This document shows, piece by piece, positions 34,592 to 43,797 of a stretch of DNA of 64,000 bases. The first letter of the stretch is position 1; the number at the start of each line of letters is the position of its first letter. Below the pieces are notes generated by a model. It did no database searches. It worked only from the letters and a program-made list of their open reading frames with translations, and had not been told where the DNA came from. Origin of the DNA: Holophagales bacterium (GTDB lineage Bacteria; Acidobacteriota; Thermoanaerobaculia; Multivoradales; Multivoraceae); NCBI GenBank assembly GCA_009836625.1, contig VXVC01000004.1, forward strand, positions 829,037 to 893,036. The letters run 5' to 3'. Position numbers and translations under genes: made by a program.

Positions 34592-35055
34592 TGCCCGGCG
34601 CCCTCCTGGACCCGTGCCCGCGCCCGCTGCCTGGCGGCGATGAAGTCTCCGTGCGGGAGGTGCAGAAGCCTCGCGATCTTCCGGATCAGGAACTCCTCCT
34701 GGGCTTCGAGCACACGGTCGGCGAACGCCACCCGCCACAACTCCTCGATGAGCCGGCCCTTGCGGGCGTTGTCGAAGGACTCGTGGATCAGCCGGGTGAA
34801 CTCGTACAGGCAGACGGAGCCCTCGGTTTCCGATTCGGCAAGCTCCACCAGTTCGCTGGTCTGCCCCTCGGTGAGTCCGAGATGGCGTCTGACGCCGGCC
34901 AGCACCGCCTCCTTCTCCTCCTCCGCGGCATCGAAGTCGGCGCGCATCACCTCGACCATCAGCGCTGCCGCCGCCAGCCGCAGGCGAGCATCCGGATCGT
35001 CCGCCCGCTCGGGGTCGATCCGTTCACCGAAGAAGCTGCGGATGCGGTCGAGCAT
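34588..35055 (-). CDS. TerB-like protein
   Basis: 155-aa all-helical protein with the TerB/DUF533-type fold: RLRLAAAALMVEVMRAD, LTEGQTSELVELAE, FTRLIHESF and LWRVAFADRVLEAQEEFLIRKIARLL. TerB domains occur in tellurite resistance and, more widely, in stress and membrane-linked proteins; here the role is unknown. The ATG lies 8 bp after the acyl-CoA-dehydrogenase-like stop; the stop overlaps the yhhQ start. Confidence 0.78.
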   Translation of the reverse strand: MLDRIRSFFGERIDPERADDPDARLRLAAAALMVEVMRADFDAAEEEKEAVLAGVRRHLGLTEGQTSELVELAESETEGSVCLYEFTRLIHESFDNARKGRLIEELWRVAFADRVLEAQEEFLIRKIARLLHLPHGDFIAARQRARARVQEGAGQ

Positions 35056-35063
35056 GGCCGGGC

Positions 35064-36068
35064 TCAGGTCGACGACGCGGCGAGCCGCGTCCAGGCCCCT
35101 TGCCGCCGGAGTTCCTGGGCGCGCGCGGCGACCCCGCCGCCACCGGCAGCGCGTCGCCAGGCCGCGGCCGCGGCCTCGTCCACGAGTGCCCAGTGCTCCT
35201 CGTGATCGGCGCGAACCCGCGCGGTCGCCCGGGACAGAGCTGCGACGCCGAGGTGCGCGGCCGGTTCGTCCAGCGGGCCGAAGGCCAGAGCGCCGGCGGC
35301 AACGAGGAGGAGCAGAAGATCCTCGACCGCGGCTTCGGGCCACCCCGACCGCCGGGCAAGCGCCAGGTTGTACGCGGTCGTCGCGGCGCCGATGTACAGG
35401 TCCTCGATCGTCCGGAAGGGCTTGATCGCGTCCGTGTAACCGTCGCCGTCCATCACCTCGCCGGCCGCAACCGGAACGGAGCTCAGATCGACGACGGCGT
35501 GCCGCACTTCGGGATTGGACGGCTTCCGGTCGCCCAGATCCATGGGAGCGATACCGATCCCGCTCCTGTCGCTCGGCACGCACAGCGCCCGCAGGCGGTT
35601 GCGGTCGCCGTCACGGCCCAGGGAGGCGATGACCAGCAGCGCGGCCGCGGACGGCGCCAGGGTGGCCCATCTCTTCTGACCCTCGAGGCGGAACCCGCCG
35701 TCGGGCGCCTTCCTGAGCGAGGAGTGAACGGCGCGCGGATGCGCTCCTCCCTCCTCGCTGGCACAGAAGGCGACGATGCCGCCGTCAGGGACCAGATCCA
35801 GGCCGCCCCGTTCCCAGGCCAGACGCCTCACCGCCGCCTGATGCCCCGCCACCAGCGCCCAGGCCGGACGATCGGCGACGAAACCGCCGAGCAGACCGTG
35901 GGCGAAGTGATCGCGGCCGGAAGCGCTGGCGCCGCCGTTCGTGCGCGCCTGCCACGGCGCCAGCACCTCCTGGTGGAACGACTGGTACCAGCCGGCCGGA
36001 TCGTCGCCTGCGGCAAGCGGCGCGGGCCGAGCGGAAAGCAGATGACTCAGCACCGGGTCGAGGGTCAC
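35064..36068 (-). CDS. acyl-CoA dehydrogenase-like protein
   Basis: 334 aa, helical, related to acyl-CoA dehydrogenases but short and divergent. CASEEGGAHPRA resembles the TEP-loop, and GFRLEGQKRWATLAP the FAD-binding GxK(x)W(I)T segment. The C-terminal half is helical but I cannot find the usual catalytic glutamate. It may be a degenerate or specialised flavoprotein. GTG at 36068 is chosen because it sits behind a G-rich stretch and the frame upstream runs into the divergent promoter region. Confidence 0.6.
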   Translation of the reverse strand: MTLDPVLSHLLSARPAPLAAGDDPAGWYQSFHQEVLAPWQARTNGGASASGRDHFAHGLLGGFVADRPAWALVAGHQAAVRRLAWERGGLDLVPDGGIVAFCASEEGGAHPRAVHSSLRKAPDGGFRLEGQKRWATLAPSAAALLVIASLGRDGDRNRLRALCVPSDRSGIGIAPMDLGDRKPSNPEVRHAVVDLSSVPVAAGEVMDGDGYTDAIKPFRTIEDLYIGAATTAYNLALARRSGWPEAAVEDLLLLLVAAGALAFGPLDEPAAHLGVAALSRATARVRADHEEHWALVDEAAAAAWRRAAGGGGVAARAQELRRQGAWTRLAASST

Positions 36069-36193
36069 GAACGGCCCCCGGAAACAGCCCCTCGCGACGC
36101 CGGACGCACTCGAATAAGCTCGGCCGCCCAAAGTCGAAAAGGGCTCGATCGGCTGTTGGCCACGGCCCGCCCCACGAAGCACATCGGCCGAAG

Positions 36194-37504
36194 ATGATAG
36201 AGGAAGTGACCCCGACCGTCACCGGCACCGTTGCCGACCCCGAGACGCCCGGCTTTCGCCGGGTGCCGCGGACCGGCGTCATCTACGTGATGCACCGCGC
36301 GGCGGCCGCCGGCCACGGCGCCGACGGCCGCACCTGGTACAACCTCGGCCAGGGCTCGCCCGAGGTCGGTCCGCTGCCGGGGGCGCCGCCCCGCCGCGAC
36401 GAACTCCACATCGACCCGCGCCGCCAGACCTACGCGCCGGTCGACGGCATCGACGAACTGCGCGAGCGGGTCGCCGATCTCTACAACTTCCTCTACCGCC
36501 GCGACAAGAGCTCGCAGTACACGCGGGAGAACGTGAGCATCGCCCCCGGCGGCCGGCCGGCCATGACCCGGATCGCCGCGGCGATGGGCGAGATGAACCT
36601 GGGCCACTTCATCCCCGACTACACCGCCTACGAGGAGCTACTGACCGCCTTCAAGGGCTTCATTCCGATCCCGATCCTGCTCGACGCGGCCCACGGCTAC
36701 CGCGCCTCGCGGCGGCTGCTCGAGAAGGAGATCGTCGGCCGCGGCCTGTCCGCGCTCTGGTGCAGCAATCCCTGCAATCCGACGGGTCAACTGGTCGAAG
36801 GCGATCTACTGGCCGACTGGGTCGATGTAGCCCGCGACAACGCCTGCACCTTCATCCTCGACGAGTTCTACTCGCACTACATCTACACGCCGCCGCCCGA
36901 CTCCTGCACTCAGATCGCCGACACCGCGAGGATGGTCTCGGCAGCCGCACACGTCGACGACGTGAACGGGGATCCCGTGATCCTGGTCGACGGGCTGACG
37001 AAGAACTGGCGTTATCCGGGCTGGCGGGTGTCCTGGATCGTCGGGCCCGTGAGCGTGATCGACCGGGTGACCAGTGCGGGGTCGTTCCTCGACGGAGGCG
37101 GCAATCACCCGTTCCAGGAAGCCGCCGTGCCGCTGCTCGAGCCGGAACTCGTGCTGCAGGAGACACAGGCCATCCAGACCGAATTCACCCGCAAGCGGAG
37201 GTTCCTCGTCGACCGGCTGCGCGGCCTGGGCATCGAAGTCGAGCACGAGCCCAGCGGCGCCTTCTACGTCTGGGGCAACCTGGCCGGCCTGCCGGCGCCG
37301 TTGAACGACGGCATCGAGTTCTTCAAGGCGTTGCTCCAGGTCCAGGTCATCACGGTTCCGGGCGTCTTCTTCGACGTGAACCCCGGCCAGCGCCGCCGCA
37401 ACGCGCGCTACCACAGCTACTGCCGGCTCAGCTTCGGTCCGTCGATGGAGACCCTGGAGCGCGGAATGGAGCGGATCGAGAAACTGATCCGCGCCCACTC
37501 CTGA
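36194..37504 (+). CDS. class I/II PLP-dependent aminotransferase
   Basis: 436-aa fold-type I aminotransferase. SNPCNPTGQ is the substrate/PLP-binding NPTG motif, FILDEFYSHY the Asp-Tyr pair that contacts PLP, and Lys270 in GLTKNWRYPGWR the Schiff-base lysine. A late arginine (YCRLSFG) would bind the substrate carboxylate. The substrate is unknown. ATG at 36194; convergent with trpS, 8 bp between stops. Confidence 0.9.
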   Translation: MIEEVTPTVTGTVADPETPGFRRVPRTGVIYVMHRAAAAGHGADGRTWYNLGQGSPEVGPLPGAPPRRDELHIDPRRQTYAPVDGIDELRERVADLYNFLYRRDKSSQYTRENVSIAPGGRPAMTRIAAAMGEMNLGHFIPDYTAYEELLTAFKGFIPIPILLDAAHGYRASRRLLEKEIVGRGLSALWCSNPCNPTGQLVEGDLLADWVDVARDNACTFILDEFYSHYIYTPPPDSCTQIADTARMVSAAAHVDDVNGDPVILVDGLTKNWRYPGWRVSWIVGPVSVIDRVTSAGSFLDGGGNHPFQEAAVPLLEPELVLQETQAIQTEFTRKRRFLVDRLRGLGIEVEHEPSGAFYVWGNLAGLPAPLNDGIEFFKALLQVQVITVPGVFFDVNPGQRRRNARYHSYCRLSFGPSMETLERGMERIEKLIRAHS

Positions 37505-37512
37505 CGCGGCTC

Positions 37513-38529
37513 CTAGGCGAAGCCCACCAGCCGGCGAATCTCCGCCGCCTTGGGCTCCGCGACTGTCCGCGCGCGCTCCGCGCCGATGGCGAGCAGCCGG
37601 TCGAGCTCTTCCGGCGCGGCCATCAGCTCCTCGTAGCGCCGGCGGATCGGCGCCACCACCTCGATCACCGCTTCGGCGACGCCCATCTTCAGGTCGCCGT
37701 AGCCACGAGCGCCGGCGAAGTCGGCCAGGACCTGGTCCTCGCTCTGGCCCGTGATCGCCTGGTGGATCAGGAGTAGATTGTTGACGCCCGCCCTGGCCGG
37801 GTCGTCGCTGAACTCAATCTCGCGCCCCGAGTCGGTGACCGCGCGCTTCAGTGAACGCCGGATCTCGTCGTCCGTGTCTGTGAGACGGACGGCATGGCCA
37901 CGCCCGGCGGTTTCGCTCTTCGACATCTTGACGGCCGGATCGTCGAGAGCCATGACCCGCGCGCCGGCGGTCGGGATCACCGCCTCGGGCAGGACGAAGG
38001 TCTCGCCGTAGATGTGGTTGAAACGGCCCGCGATGTCCCGCGCCAGCTCCACGTGCTGTTTCTGATCCTCCCCCACCGGCACCTCGTCCGCGTCGTAGAG
38101 CAGGATGTCGGCCGCCTGGAGCACCGGGTACGTGAACAGACCGACGCCGATCCGCTCGCGGCCTCCCCGGCGTTCCGACTTCGCCTTGAACTGCGTCATC
38201 CGCTCGAGCCAGCCGATCGGTGTAGCGCATCCCAGGATCCAGGCGGCCTCCGCGTGGGCACGCACGTGGCTCTGGACGAACAGGGTCGTGCGCTCCGGGT
38301 CGATGCCGCAGGCGAACAGCATCGCCGTCAACTCGCGAGTGCCCGAACGCAGCGCCTCCGGATCCTGGCGCACGGTGATCGCGTGCAGGTCCACCACGCA
38401 GATGAAGTTCTCGCGGTCGTCCTGGCGCGCTGCCCAGTGCTTCACGGCGCCCAGGTAGTTCCCCAGGTGCAGCACACCGGACGGTTGAATGCCGGAAAAC
38501 ACCCGGCGCCTGCGCACCGCCCCACTCAT
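37513..38529 (-). CDS. trpS: tryptophanyl-tRNA synthetase
   Basis: 338 aa, class I synthetase. SGIQPSGVLHLGNYLG carries the HIGH-type motif HLGN (21-24), and KMSKS is intact at 201-205. Length is typical of the bacterial enzyme. The start lies 13 bp after the symporter stop, so it may be carried on the symporter transcript. Confidence 0.96.
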   Translation of the reverse strand: MSGAVRRRRVFSGIQPSGVLHLGNYLGAVKHWAARQDDRENFICVVDLHAITVRQDPEALRSGTRELTAMLFACGIDPERTTLFVQSHVRAHAEAAWILGCATPIGWLERMTQFKAKSERRGGRERIGVGLFTYPVLQAADILLYDADEVPVGEDQKQHVELARDIAGRFNHIYGETFVLPEAVIPTAGARVMALDDPAVKMSKSETAGRGHAVRLTDTDDEIRRSLKRAVTDSGREIEFSDDPARAGVNNLLLIHQAITGQSEDQVLADFAGARGYGDLKMGVAEAVIEVVAPIRRRYEELMAAPEELDRLLAIGAERARTVAEPKAAEIRRLVGFA

Positions 38530-38542
38530 ACTGGAGAGATCC

Positions 38543-40048
38543 TCACGCCGGGGCGGTCGCCCGCCGCGGCGACGGGCGAAGCACGGTCCAGCCGACGCAG
38601 ATGCCGTAGTTCACGAGCAGGCCCCAGACGCCAGCGCCCACTCCCCACGGACTGCGGGTCGCCCAGACGTCGACGGCGGCTCCGCACCAGATGACCAGGG
38701 TGAGAAGCGTGCCCAGCACCATGCCGGCCAGCACGGCCGAAGCGGGCATCCTCCGCCAGTAGACCCCGAGCATGAACACCGGCGAAAGCTGGACCATGAA
38801 CTCGAGCTTCAGCTCGATTAGCACCCAGATCGAACTCTCCGTCTCCAGCGACACCCAGGCCATCAGGATCAGGATCGCCATGACGCCCCACGCGAACGTC
38901 TTGCCGACGATCAGCATCTCGCGGGCCGACGCCTCCCGGCGGAAGTAGCTCTTGTAGATGTCCTTCGTGAACATGGACCCGATCGACAGGAGGGCCGAGT
39001 CCGCCGTCGACATGATCGCCGCCACCACCGCCGCGAACACCATCACGATGAGCCAGTACATGACCGGCGAACGGTCGATCAGGCCGCCCAGGACGTAGAT
39101 CGTGACCTTGTCGCTCTCGAGCTGCGAGAGTCCCGGGAACCGGCTCAGCGCGATGAAGCCGATGAGGAAGGCGAGCAGGGTCGTGCCCAGCGGCATGAAA
39201 CCCATCGCCGCCAGCGACCGCCGCAGACTCTTCTCGCCCTTCGCCGCGAAGATGCGCTGGATCGCGTGCGGGTACAGCGCGACGCCGAGGCCGAGCATGA
39301 GCAGCGTGCTGACCCAGGTCCGCAGACCGCGGGCGTCCGGCGCCTCGAGCCTCTCCGGCGCTGTGGCGCGAATCCCCTCTGACGCCGCCGCCAGCCCGCC
39401 GTCCGCGGTCACCAGGGTGTACAGAATCACCGCGCAGCCGCACAGCAGCAGCGAACCCTGCACCGCGTCGGTCCAGGCCACCGCCCGCATGCCGCCGAGC
39501 GACTCGTAGATCAGCATCACGCCGACCAGCAGCAGCACGCCCTGCATGAAGCTCATGCGACCGCCGCTGATCGCCTCGACGCCGTGCCCCATCGCCACGA
39601 GTTGTTCGAGCACGTAGTTGGCCAGGCCCCAGCAGAGGAGCACGACGCACAGGACGCGCAGCGGATGGGAGCCGAAACGGTGGTACACGAAGTCCGTCGG
39701 CGTGATGTAGCCGAAGCGCCGGGCCAGGCGGAACAGACGCGGCGCGTAGATCATGAACACCGTGATGACGAGGACCATGAAGGTCACGCTGACGATGTAG
39801 GTCGCCCCCTGGACGTAGGAGCGGCCGGCGAAGCCGAGCAGCGTGTTGCCGCTGTACTGGGTGGCGAACAGGGTCAGGAACAGGACCGCGAAACCGAAGG
39901 TCGAGCCGCCAAGGTAGAAGTCCCGCAGCGAGCGTTCCTTCTGCTTCAGACGGCCGAGCAGGCCGAGGCCGAGCATGACGACGAGATAACCGCCGAGAAC
40001 CGCCAGCGCACCGGGCCCGAAGGTCACCTCGGGGACGGAGGTGTTCAC
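38543..40048 (-). CDS. sodium:solute symporter (SSF family)
   Basis: 501 aa, about 13 membrane helices. DFYLGGSTFGFAVLFLTLFATQYSGNTLLGFAG is the SSF N-terminal signature (helix with the sodium site) and the STADSALLSIGSMFTKDIYK stretch is the second. Substrate is not predictable. GTG at 40048 overlaps the stop of the small upstream membrane protein by 4 bp, resembling YhdT-PanF and YjcH-ActP type pairs. Confidence 0.92.
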   Translation of the reverse strand: MNTSVPEVTFGPGALAVLGGYLVVMLGLGLLGRLKQKERSLRDFYLGGSTFGFAVLFLTLFATQYSGNTLLGFAGRSYVQGATYIVSVTFMVLVITVFMIYAPRLFRLARRFGYITPTDFVYHRFGSHPLRVLCVVLLCWGLANYVLEQLVAMGHGVEAISGGRMSFMQGVLLLVGVMLIYESLGGMRAVAWTDAVQGSLLLCGCAVILYTLVTADGGLAAASEGIRATAPERLEAPDARGLRTWVSTLLMLGLGVALYPHAIQRIFAAKGEKSLRRSLAAMGFMPLGTTLLAFLIGFIALSRFPGLSQLESDKVTIYVLGGLIDRSPVMYWLIVMVFAAVVAAIMSTADSALLSIGSMFTKDIYKSYFRREASAREMLIVGKTFAWGVMAILILMAWVSLETESSIWVLIELKLEFMVQLSPVFMLGVYWRRMPASAVLAGMVLGTLLTLVIWCGAAVDVWATRSPWGVGAGVWGLLVNYGICVGWTVLRPSPRRATAPA

Positions 40049-40377
40049 GGGTTCTCCCCGGAAACGGCCGGCGACGCCGGGTCGTCTCCGCCTTCGTCGG
40101 CACCGTCCCGCCACAGCCGTAACGAAGCGAAAGCGGTGACGACCGCCAGGGCCAGGCCGCAGCCGATCGTGATCCAGGTCCAGACGGGCAGGCCGGCCGC
40201 AAGCCGGCCGCCCACCGACGGCGGCAGGTACCACGGCACGCTGATCGCAAGGATCAGGACGACCGCGGGCAGGAACCAGCGATGCCGTAGGGGTTCGTCG
40301 GCGGGACGGATCGCCTCCCAGAAAGCGTCCAGGTCCCGCTCGTCTTCGTAGTCCGACAGACGTTTCGTGTTGGCCAC
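40045..40377 (-). CDS. small membrane protein paired with the SSF symporter
   Basis: 110 aa with two predicted helices (about 35-50 and 65-85), a charged N-terminus KRLSDYEDERDLDAFWEA and an acidic tail. Probably an accessory subunit like YhdT or YjcH, inferred from the 4-bp overlap with the symporter. Starts at GTG 40377; CATAAT (minus strand) ends 9 nt before it, with no Shine-Dalgarno between. Confidence 0.7.
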   Translation of the reverse strand: MANTKRLSDYEDERDLDAFWEAIRPADEPLRHRWFLPAVVLILAISVPWYLPPSVGGRLAAGLPVWTWITIGCGLALAVVTAFASLRLWRDGADEGGDDPASPAVSGENP

Positions 40378-40386
40378 CGAGCGCGC

Positions 40387-40392
40387 ATTATG
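40387..40392 (-). promoter_or_regulatory. candidate -10 (CATAAT), leaderless arrangement
   Basis: On the minus strand CATAAT (5/6 to TATAAT) ends 9 nt before the GTG at 40377. No clear -35 was seen. Confidence 0.4.
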
Positions 40393-40498
40393 CCCCACCG
40401 GCACCGGGGACCACCGTGCTAACGTCCACCGCTCCGGTTCCGGCCGGCGCCCCCTGGTCATCGCCCTGACAGGCCCTCAAGGACCACGGGGCCTGCAC

Positions 40499-41647
40499 AT
40501 GGTGAACGGTTCTCGACTGCCTCTCCCGACTCTCCCGGTGGTCGCCTGCGCGGTCCTGGCCATGGGTCTGACCTCGTGCGGTTCGGCGGAACGCAGCGAG
40601 AACGCGGAAGAGCAACAGGACTTGAACCAGGAAAGCGAAGCCGAAGCAGCGCCGGTCCCCGAGTGGTCCCTCGCCATCCACGGAGGCGCGGGCAGCGCCC
40701 GTCGCGACACGACGGACGCCGAGGACTACTACCAGGCCCTGCGGGACGTCCTGGCGCTCGGCGGCGAGCAGTTGGCGGCGGGTGAAGCGAGCCTCCGCGT
40801 GGTCGAAGAGGTGGTCGCCGCGCTCGAGGACGATCCCCGATTCAACGCGGGGCGCGGCTCGGTCTTCACCTCCATCGGCACCCACGAACTGGACGCCGCG
40901 ATCATGGACGGCCGCACCCTCGCCTGCGGCGCGGTGGCCGGTGTGAAGAACGTCCGCAATCCGGTGCGACTGGCCCGCCGCGTCATGGAGGACACGCCGC
41001 ACGTGCTCCTCAGCGGTCAGGGCGCCGACAACTTCGCGGTCAACGCCGGCGTCCGCCGGAACGTCCAGGCCTACTTCACGACCGAACCCCAGTTGGAGCG
41101 GTATCGCGAGATCCGTAGCCGGCGGAGAAGCACCAGTTCCGAAGGTGACGGAGCGCCGAATCCCGAGGGGGACTACACCGGCAACGCCGGCCCGGAACGT
41201 GACCAGGGCGACGCCTCCCATCTCGGCACCGTCGGCGCGGTGGCGATGGACCGCTACGGCAACCTGGCGGCGGCTACCTCGACCGGAGGCACGATGTACA
41301 AGCAGATCGGCCGCGTCGGCGACGTGCCCCTCATCGGCGCGGGCACCTACGCGAACAACGAGACGGCGGCGATCTCCTGCACCGGCCGGGGCGAGGAGTT
41401 CATCCGCCACACCGTGGCCTACGACGTCTCGGCGCTGATCGAGTACGCAGGTCTCTCCGTCGAAGACGCCGCGCGCAAGGTCATCGGTGAGACATTGAAG
41501 CCCGGTGACGGCGGCATCATCGCGGTTGGCAAGGACGGCTCCATCGCCATGGAGTTCAACACGAACGCGATGTTCCGCGGCGCGGCCAACTCACTCGGCC
41601 GGTTCGACGTCGGGATCTGGGAGGACGTCCGCAGCGGCCGACCGTGA
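40499..41647 (+). CDS. isoaspartyl peptidase / L-asparaginase (Ntn hydrolase), lipoprotein
   Basis: 382 aa. Signal with lipobox GLTSC, then the family opening WSLAIHGGAGS, the mid region GAVAGVKNVRNPVRLARRVM and the nucleophile Thr244 in HLGTVGAVAMD, where the proenzyme self-cleaves. TSTGGTMYKQIGRVGDVPLIGAG is also typical. It removes isoaspartyl linkages or deamidates asparagine, here in the periplasm. Acidic linker (about 40-60). The ATG at 40499 starts the signal; the frame is open upstream but codes nothing plausible. Its stop overlaps the GTG of the CoA ligase by 4 bp. Confidence 0.9.
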   Translation: MVNGSRLPLPTLPVVACAVLAMGLTSCGSAERSENAEEQQDLNQESEAEAAPVPEWSLAIHGGAGSARRDTTDAEDYYQALRDVLALGGEQLAAGEASLRVVEEVVAALEDDPRFNAGRGSVFTSIGTHELDAAIMDGRTLACGAVAGVKNVRNPVRLARRVMEDTPHVLLSGQGADNFAVNAGVRRNVQAYFTTEPQLERYREIRSRRRSTSSEGDGAPNPEGDYTGNAGPERDQGDASHLGTVGAVAMDRYGNLAAATSTGGTMYKQIGRVGDVPLIGAGTYANNETAAISCTGRGEEFIRHTVAYDVSALIEYAGLSVEDAARKVIGETLKPGDGGIIAVGKDGSIAMEFNTNAMFRGAANSLGRFDVGIWEDVRSGRP

Positions 41648-43569
41648 GCACCCGCTACGAACAGACGCTGCACCGGGCCCGGACCGACCCGGAGGGGTTC
41701 TGGGCCGAGGCCGCCGAAGCGATCTCCTGGCACAGGCGCTGGGACCGCGTGCTGGACGATGGGAACCCGCCGTTCTACCGCTGGTTCGCCGGAGCGGAGG
41801 TCAACACCTGCCACAACGCCGTCGACCGGCACGTCGAGGCGGGACGGGGCGACCGGCCGGCGCTGATCCACGACAGTCCCGTCACGGATACGAAGCGCAT
41901 CATCTCGTACTCCGATTTGCGCGAGCAGACCGCGCGACTCGCCGGCGTTCTGCGCGGCCTCCGCGTCGAGACCGGCGACCGGGTTCTGATCTACATGCCA
42001 ATGGTGCCGGAGGCGGCCGTCGCCATGCTCGCCTGCGCCCGGATCGGGGCCGTCCACTCCGTGGTGTTCGGCGGCTTCGCCGCCAGGGAACTCGCGACCC
42101 GGATCGAGGACGCCAGACCGAAGGTCGTCCTTGCCGCTTCCTGCGGCATCGAGACCGCCCGCATCGTCGAGTACAAGCCCCTTCTCGACGAGGCGATCGC
42201 GATGTCGGCCCACAAACCCGTCGCGACCGTCATGCTCCAGCGTCCCCAGCACACCGCCGAACTCGGTTCGGACGACCGCGACTGGCACGACGCGATGGCC
42301 GCGGCCGACCCCGTCGACTGCGTCCCGGTCCAGGCCACCGACCCTCTCTACATCCTGTACACCTCCGGCACGACCGGCGTTCCCAAGGGCGTCGTCCGCG
42401 ACAACGGAGGCCACCTGGTGGCTCTCGACTGGAGCATGGGCAACGTGTACGGCGTGTCGCCCGGCGAGGTCTACTGGGCCGCCTCGGACATCGGCTGGGT
42501 GGTCGGACACTCCTACATCGTCTACGCGCCGCTGATCCACGGCTGCACCACGGTGCTCTACGAGGGCAAGCCGGTCGGCACGCCCGACGCGAGCGCTTTC
42601 TGGCGGGTGATCTCCGAACACAACGTCTCGGCGCTGTTCACGGCGCCGACCGCGTTCCGCGCGATCAAGCGGGAGGACCCGCGGGGCGAACTGATCGGGA
42701 AGTTCGATCTGAGCTGCCTTCACACCCTGTTCCTGGCCGGGGAACGCGCCGACCCGGACACCGTGCAGTGGGCCGAGGACAAGTTGGGCGTACCGGTCAT
42801 CGATCACTGGTGGCAGACCGAAACCGGCTGGGCAATCGCCGCCAACTGCGTCGGTTTGGGCGCCCTGCCGGTCAAGCACGGCTCGCCCACGAAAGTCGTG
42901 CCCGGCTACGACGTGCGGATCCTCGACCACGACGACGCCGGTACGCCCGGATCGAGTCGGGAAATGCCGCCCGGCGAGAACGGCGCGATCGCGCTGCGCC
43001 TGCCGCTGCCGCCCGGCTGCCTGCCGACCCTGTGGCGGAACGACGAGGGCTACATCGAGTCCTACCTCCGCGAGTACGACGGCTACTACCAGACGGGCGA
43101 CGCCGGGCACCTTGACGACGACGGCTACCTCTACATCATGAGCCGGACGGACGACCTGATCAATGTCGCCGGCCACCGCCTGTCCACCGGCGCCATGGAG
43201 GAGATTCTGGCTTCCCACAGCGACGTCGCCGAGTGCGCCGTCATCGGAGTCGCCGACTCGCTCAAGGGACAGGTGCCGCTGGGGCTGGCGGTGCTGTACG
43301 CGGGTTCAACCCGCGGCGAAGCGGAGATCGTCCCGGAACTCGTGCAGAGCGTGCGTGACCAGCTCGGCCCGGTCGCCTCGTTCAAGGTCGCTGCCATCGT
43401 CGAACGCCTGCCGAAGACGAGGTCCGGCAAGGTGCTCCGGGGCACGATGCGACGCATCGCCGACGGCGAGCCCTGGACGGTGCCGCCGACGATCGACGAT
43501 CCGGCGATCCTCGACGAAATCGAGCAGACCCTCACCGAACTGGGCTATCCACGCCCGGCGACGGCCTGA
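41644..43569 (+). CDS. prpE: propionyl-CoA synthetase (acetyl-CoA synthetase family)
   Basis: 641-aa AMP-forming CoA ligase. PrpE-like stretches include DSPVTDTKR, RVLIYMPMVPEAAVAMLACARIGAVHSVVFGGFA and EYKPLLDEAI. The ATP motif is YTSGTTGVPKG and the A10 lysine is in KTRSGKVLRG. It activates propionate, possibly acetate. GTG at 41644 couples to the asparaginase gene. Fits with the downstream acyl-CoA oxidation electron carriers, although a 0.2-kb gap separates them. Confidence 0.9.
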   Translation: MSTRYEQTLHRARTDPEGFWAEAAEAISWHRRWDRVLDDGNPPFYRWFAGAEVNTCHNAVDRHVEAGRGDRPALIHDSPVTDTKRIISYSDLREQTARLAGVLRGLRVETGDRVLIYMPMVPEAAVAMLACARIGAVHSVVFGGFAARELATRIEDARPKVVLAASCGIETARIVEYKPLLDEAIAMSAHKPVATVMLQRPQHTAELGSDDRDWHDAMAAADPVDCVPVQATDPLYILYTSGTTGVPKGVVRDNGGHLVALDWSMGNVYGVSPGEVYWAASDIGWVVGHSYIVYAPLIHGCTTVLYEGKPVGTPDASAFWRVISEHNVSALFTAPTAFRAIKREDPRGELIGKFDLSCLHTLFLAGERADPDTVQWAEDKLGVPVIDHWWQTETGWAIAANCVGLGALPVKHGSPTKVVPGYDVRILDHDDAGTPGSSREMPPGENGAIALRLPLPPGCLPTLWRNDEGYIESYLREYDGYYQTGDAGHLDDDGYLYIMSRTDDLINVAGHRLSTGAMEEILASHSDVAECAVIGVADSLKGQVPLGLAVLYAGSTRGEAEIVPELVQSVRDQLGPVASFKVAAIVERLPKTRSGKVLRGTMRRIADGEPWTVPPTIDDPAILDEIEQTLTELGYPRPATA

Positions 43570-43593
43570 AGGCGGTCCCGCGCCGCCCGGAGT

Positions 43594-43729
43594 CCGCAGA
43601 ATCTGCGGAAAACCCTGCGGAAAGCAACCATCTTCATACCTTGTAAGCCCTTTGTTGTCAGTAACTTAGGGCCATTCCGCACCGGATATGGTGCGAGCCC
43701 CCGACTCACTGTAAGTTGTTCATGAACAA
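43594..43729. promoter_or_regulatory. three dyad-symmetric sites upstream of the ETF oxidoreductase gene
   Basis: CCGCAGA-A-TCTGCGG (43594-43608), GCACC-ggatat-GGTGC (43679-43694) and the perfect 14-bp palindrome TTGTTCATGAACAA (43716-43729). The stretch 43620-43675 is unusually AT-rich for this window. The last palindrome is centred about 75 bp before the predicted transcription start and is the best operator candidate. Confidence 0.45.
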
Positions 43730-43760
43730 GAGGTTAAGCCGGGCCGGCGACTGACCGGCA

Positions 43761-43790
43761 TTGCCGGATGTTTCGAGTCGGCGGTACAGT
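43761..43790 (+). promoter_or_regulatory. promoter, -35 TTGCCG and -10 TACAGT
   Basis: TTGCCG (43761-43766), 18-bp spacer, TACAGT (43785-43790), then only 7 nt to the ATG at 43798. This supports that ATG over the upstream in-frame ATG at 43768 and implies a leaderless mRNA. Confidence 0.4.
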
Positions 43791-43797
43791 GCCCTCC

